From positions 47,370 through 111,369 of the forward strand of contig CADBKM010000007.1 of the NCBI GenBank assembly GCA_902795265.1: a stretch of DNA of 64,000 nucleotides, in the 5' to 3' direction. Below, in pieces: positions 61,326-64,000 of the stretch. The stretch's first letter is position 1; every line of letters begins with the position of its first letter. The notes below the pieces were generated by a model, which did no database searches, was not told where the DNA came from, and worked only from the letters and a program-made list of their open reading frames with translations. The position numbers were made by a program, and so were the translations under genes. The stretch is from an uncultured Eubacteriales bacterium (lineage in GTDB: Bacteria > Bacillota > Clostridia > Peptostreptococcales > Anaerovoracaceae).

Positions 61326-61577
61326 ATGGAAAGAAATTCAAGACCTAAGCGCATGAATACAGGCATGAGAAGACGCAAAGTCTGCCAGTTCTGCGCTGAC
61401 CAGGACAAGAAGATCGACTACAAGGACGCTGAGACTCTTAAGAAATACATCACAGAGAGAGGAAAGATCCTCCCTAGAAGAGTCACAGGTACATGCGCAA
61501 TGCACCAGAGAGCAGTCGCTAAGGCAATCAAGAGAGCCAGAGTAGTCGCAATACTGCCATTTGACGCAGATCAGTAA
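61326..61577 (+). CDS. rpsR: 30S ribosomal protein S18, zinc-binding form
   Basis: This 83-residue protein contains VCQFC and a later TGTCAMHQ, so it is the Cys-containing (zinc-binding) version. [13 protein letters not shown] at the N-terminus and [25 protein letters not shown] are typical of S18. It forms a complex with S6 on the ribosome platform. Last gene of the operon, 20 bases after ssb. Confidence 0.98.
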   Translation: MERNSRPKRMNTGMRRRKVCQFCADQDKKIDYKDAETLKKYITERGKILPRRVTGTCAMHQRAVAKAIKRARVVAILPFDADQ

Positions 61578-61584
61578 AAACCTG

Positions 61585-61612
61585 AAGCCGGTTCGCAAAG
61601 AACCGGCTTTTT
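61585..61612 (+). terminator. Rho-independent terminator of the rpsF operon
   Basis: AAGCCGGTTC pairs perfectly with GAACCGGCTT around GCAAA and is followed by TTT. Confidence 0.95.
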
Positions 61613-62264
61613 ACTTGCCGCAGAAGGGTGAACAGCGAGTATCTGCAACCGATTGTGACGGTAGTTATAATTATTCGTCATGTCCATTGACGCAAAAAAC
61701 CATCCAACTGACAAAATGCATCAGAATTCTGTTAAAAATGGACTGCTTTGTAAATTAGTGCGTCAATGGCTCGAGGAGAACGGCTTTGACAAACCCGACC
61801 GGGGTGTGAGATGTGCATCGAAAAGGCGCCAAAAGGTCTTCTGCTAGCGCGCAAGGCAAGATCCACCGAATAATCATTGAATCTAAGACTAATAAAGATA
61901 GAAGTTCCTGCATAAAAATGAATATACATGCTTGGGAAGGGGCTTGCTGCAAAAGAGGGTGACGCAAAAAATCTAAAATTTTGAAAATGTACCACGTTTC
62001 TGAAGCATTTTTTATATTTCTCGAAAAATGCGTCAATAGAATGGCAGGAGTACAGGTTTCCCTCGAAAAATGCGTCACAGCAATGGGGTGCTTGCGCGAC
62101 TCTCCGCCCCTGATCGCAGTATGATACTGCAATAGGGAGATTCTGTGAACTATTGAGCAAATATCTTGCCATAGATTTGCATGTTGCTTTAAAATCGAAA
62201 GGTGTCGGCTCGTGATTTGAGGATAACAATCGGCGGGCCGGAAAGACTCGGGAATAATGCATAG
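61613..62264. other. Non-coding stretch with a repeated TGCGTCA motif
   Basis: No credible gene was found in these 650 bases. TGCGTCA or its reverse complement occurs at 61688, 61759, 61960, 62029 and 62071. The last two are part of a 15-base direct repeat TCGAAAAATGCGTCA at 62021 and 62063, spaced 42 bases. Copies 61759, 62029 and 62071 are followed by an AATGG or similar. A palindrome GCAGTAT-G-ATACTGC lies at 62116-62130. It could be a protein-binding array or a decayed mobile element. Confidence 0.5.
62166..62195 (+). promoter_or_regulatory. Promoter upstream of the membrane-anchored propeller protein
   Basis: TTGCCA, an 18-base spacer and TAAAAT, about 75 bases before ATG 62271. Confidence 0.5.
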
Positions 62265-62270
62265 GTGAAA

Positions 62271-63887
62271 ATGGCTGAAGACACTGAAGTCAAAGAAGTG
62301 AAGGAAGTTAAGAAGCGCCGCAGACGCAGACGGCTTGGTAAGCACAGGCTGATCAGGCTTATTTGTGCTGCCGCGGTATTGCTTATGGCAGTCTTTACGC
62401 TTACAGTTGTAACGGCCATGGATCACTACAGGACTTATCCGGGCAAGGTCGAAGGCGATTCCGTATGCTCCCCGGGCAGGGGCTCGGATTACATAGTCGT
62501 CGGATGGAGCGAAGCACGCAATACGGATGTCTACAAGGTCTGGTGGAAAGAAGTTGAGCCGGAGCCTGAGGAGACGGCTGATGAGCAGAATGTGGGCGAT
62601 GCTGAGGACAAGGAGACAGCGCAGGCGGCTGAGGGCGAAACCAAAGAAGGTGAAGAAGTAGCAGGAGCAGCGACCGGCGATGAAACTGATGCGGCATCAG
62701 AGGCTGAAAACGAGGAACCTGAAGAAGTCGTCATCGACGACAGCTGGACTGAAGCGGAAACTGATGTACCTGAAATAACTATCGAAGATCTGAAAGAGGA
62801 TACGCGTTACTCGTTTATCATAAGGGCTGACAGCAAAGAAAAGGAGGGCACTCCGACTCCCCCTAAAACCTTCACGACCAAGAGGCCGCAGAAGCTGAAG
62901 GTCAGCAAAAAGATAACAAAATTCACATTCAGCGAACCGTTTAAGCTTAAGGTAAGCTCGGAGACTGACGTCCTGTACGAGTCAAGCGACCCTAAGGTTG
63001 CTGAAGTCGATCCTGAAACACAGAAGATAAAGATAACAGGCGCGGGCGATGCTGAGATCACGGTGACGGCACGGTCATCGAGCGAGTTTGAGAGCGCAAG
63101 CAAGGTGGTGCAGCTCAAGGTCATCGACTCGACCGCGGTCAGTGCCGGCGGAGCCTCGGCGCACGTCATTTATCATCTCAGTCCGGATAACTGTGAAGTG
63201 GTCAAGAGCATTACAGGTTCGGGCGGCGCGGTGATACCACAGGGTCTGGCGTACACGGGCGATAAGTACATAGTATCTTACGGCATGGGAAACCCTAACA
63301 GGGTCATTAGCTTTGATGTTGACGGCGACGGAAAGAGCGTAAGCGTGCCTTCGGTGTCCATGGGTCACCCGAACGGCTTCACATATGCTGACGAGAACGG
63401 ACTCTGCTACTGCGCGAAGGGCTGGACTTCAAAGGTCTATACTTATGAACCTACTTCAGACAGTTACGGCTCTGTCGGCCTGTCGTACGGATGCTCCGGC
63501 ATAGGCTATGACCGCAAGGAAAAACTCCTGTATACCTGCTCGCGTACCGCGATGATCGCATATGACATCAGCGACGGATACAGCGTTAAGTACAGGTGCG
63601 GCGTTGTAAAGCACAGCGGCACCACATATACTCAGGACTGCGGCGGCCACGCGGGCATAATGCTCAGGTGCCTGTCGGGCAGCAGCAAGCACGGTACAAA
63701 CTACATCGATCTGTACGATATGAAGAACGGCAGATATCTCGGTACGTTATCGTGCGACCTCTCGGAGGTCGAAAGCTGCATAGTTGACAAGGATGGATTC
63801 CTTGAGATCCTGGCTAACAATTCGGGCAGTGTGGATTACATCTGGAAGACAGATCTTAACATCGAGACTCTCGGACAGGGTCTGTAA
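62271..63887 (+). CDS. Membrane-anchored protein with FN3, Big_2-like and propeller-like domains
   Basis: This 538-residue protein begins at ATG 62271 (AGGTG upstream; GTG 62265 is possible). A basic N-terminus (KKRRRRRRLGKHR) and one span (about 29-49) are followed by an FN3-like fold interrupted by a Glu/Ala-rich acidic insert (~90-165), a Big_2-like Ig domain (~205-290: YESSDPKVAEV, GAGDAEITVTA), and a C-terminal beta-propeller-like domain (~300-538) with repeats such as GLAYTGDKYIVSYG, GFTYADENGLCYCA and GYDRKEKLLYTCS. The location is outside, anchored at the membrane. No family is recognised. Confidence 0.75.
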   Translation: MAEDTEVKEVKEVKKRRRRRRLGKHRLIRLICAAAVLLMAVFTLTVVTAMDHYRTYPGKVEGDSVCSPGRGSDYIVVGWSEARNTDVYKVWWKEVEPEPEETADEQNVGDAEDKETAQAAEGETKEGEEVAGAATGDETDAASEAENEEPEEVVIDDSWTEAETDVPEITIEDLKEDTRYSFIIRADSKEKEGTPTPPKTFTTKRPQKLKVSKKITKFTFSEPFKLKVSSETDVLYESSDPKVAEVDPETQKIKITGAGDAEITVTARSSSEFESASKVVQLKVIDSTAVSAGGASAHVIYHLSPDNCEVVKSITGSGGAVIPQGLAYTGDKYIVSYGMGNPNRVISFDVDGDGKSVSVPSVSMGHPNGFTYADENGLCYCAKGWTSKVYTYEPTSDSYGSVGLSYGCSGIGYDRKEKLLYTCSRTAMIAYDISDGYSVKYRCGVVKHSGTTYTQDCGGHAGIMLRCLSGSSKHGTNYIDLYDMKNGRYLGTLSCDLSEVESCIVDKDGFLEILANNSGSVDYIWKTDLNIETLGQGL

Positions 63888-63901
63888 AAACGGCAAACGA
63901 A

Positions 63902-63940
63902 AAGGGGCTGTCGCATTTGAAAAAATGTGGCAGCCTCTTA
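63902..63940 (+). terminator. Imperfect hairpin after the last gene
   Basis: AGGGGCTGTCGCATT pairs with AATGTGGCAGCCTCT through several G-T and one A-C-type position; no T-run follows. The same GGGGCTGTCGC type of hairpin is familiar from other Bacillota intergenic regions. Confidence 0.45.
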
Positions 63941-63944
63941 ACTT

Positions 63945-63968
63945 GCCCGCCTATCGGCGGGCTGTTTT
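63945..63968 (+). terminator. Rho-independent terminator
   Basis: GCCCGCC pairs with GGCGGGC around TATC and is followed by TGTTTTGT. Nothing identifiable lies between it and the window end. Confidence 0.75.
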
Positions 63969-64000
63969 GTGCAACATGCTTGAAGCCCTTGAAAATGCTT

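Noticed and set aside
61732-62426. Two overlapping minus-strand frames (176 and 223 codons) in the gap after rpsR
   Set aside because: The longer one starts inside the next plus-strand gene, neither has a ribosome site or recognisable domain, and composition is low-complexity.
1-64000. CRISPR arrays, tRNA, rRNA, integrases or complete insertion sequences
   Set aside because: No regularly spaced direct repeats, no cloverleaf or rRNA sequence and no transposase motifs were seen; the repeats found are REP-like or palindromic only.

Overview
The window reads as the chromosome of a Gram-positive, low-to-mid GC Bacillota, most likely a Clostridia/Eubacteriales commensal. The evidence is the rpsF-ssb-rpsR order with a zinc-binding S18, a TagO-LCP-Dlt wall-polymer block, three TagF-type CDP-glycerol glycerophosphotransferases, many secreted proteins with BspA-like leucine-rich repeats, Big_2 and FN3-like domains, and AGGAGG-type ribosome binding sites. 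Genus cannot be fixed from the sequence. No rRNA, tRNA, CRISPR array, integrase or intact insertion sequence was seen.

Layout. (1) 1-14957: two giant surface proteins, the first cut by the window edge. They share an almost identical 273-bp C-terminal FN3-like segment and both end in a REP-like repeat. In the second, the repeat's stop is out of frame and the frame runs through a strong terminator into a TagF-like gene. (2) 13818-16245: two TagF-like wall polymer polymerases. (3) 16354-20663: two secreted NlpC/P60-like cysteine hydrolases flanking an opposite-strand membrane protein. (4) 20803-29112: a tight ten-gene run (small cationic peptide, two ATP-grasp ligases, PaaK-like adenylate enzyme, sugar epimerase, glycerophosphodiesterase, two polyprenyl-phosphate GT2 enzymes and an ArnE/ArnF-like SMR pair), followed by a GT-C-like membrane protein. 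It looks like an undescribed lipid-linked glycosylation pathway. (5) 30998-36661: L,D-transpeptidase-like secreted protein, Wzx-type flippase and, convergently, a second large membrane protein with a small membrane-anchored partner. REP-like repeats sit between the convergent genes. (6) 36801-41946: rmlB, a long palindromic element, a WecE-type aminotransferase, a third TagF-like enzyme and a secreted protein. (7) 41975-50341: tagO, LCP ligase, then SGNH (DltD-like), MBOAT (DltB-like), adenylation enzyme (DltA-like), carrier protein (DltC-like) and a calcineurin-like phosphoesterase. (8) 50439-56439: MoxR ATPase, DUF58 protein, polytopic partner, InlB_B-repeat lipoprotein and acyltransferase 3. 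(9) 56586-60344: repeat protein, second acyltransferase 3, transglutaminase-like secreted protein and a small Ig-like secreted protein. (10) 60501-61577: rpsF, ssb, rpsR. (11) 61613-62270: a non-coding stretch with a repeated TGCGTCA motif, then a membrane-anchored propeller-like protein to 63887.

Taken together the window is a cell-envelope region. TagO starts the wall polymer, TagF-like enzymes extend it, the RmlB/WecE and GT2/SMR/GT-C genes would supply and attach sugars, LCP transfers polymer to peptidoglycan, and the Dlt-like set and acyltransferases decorate it, while cysteine, L,D-transpeptidase and transglutaminase-like proteins act on the wall outside. Functions come from motif recognition by eye; no database search was run.
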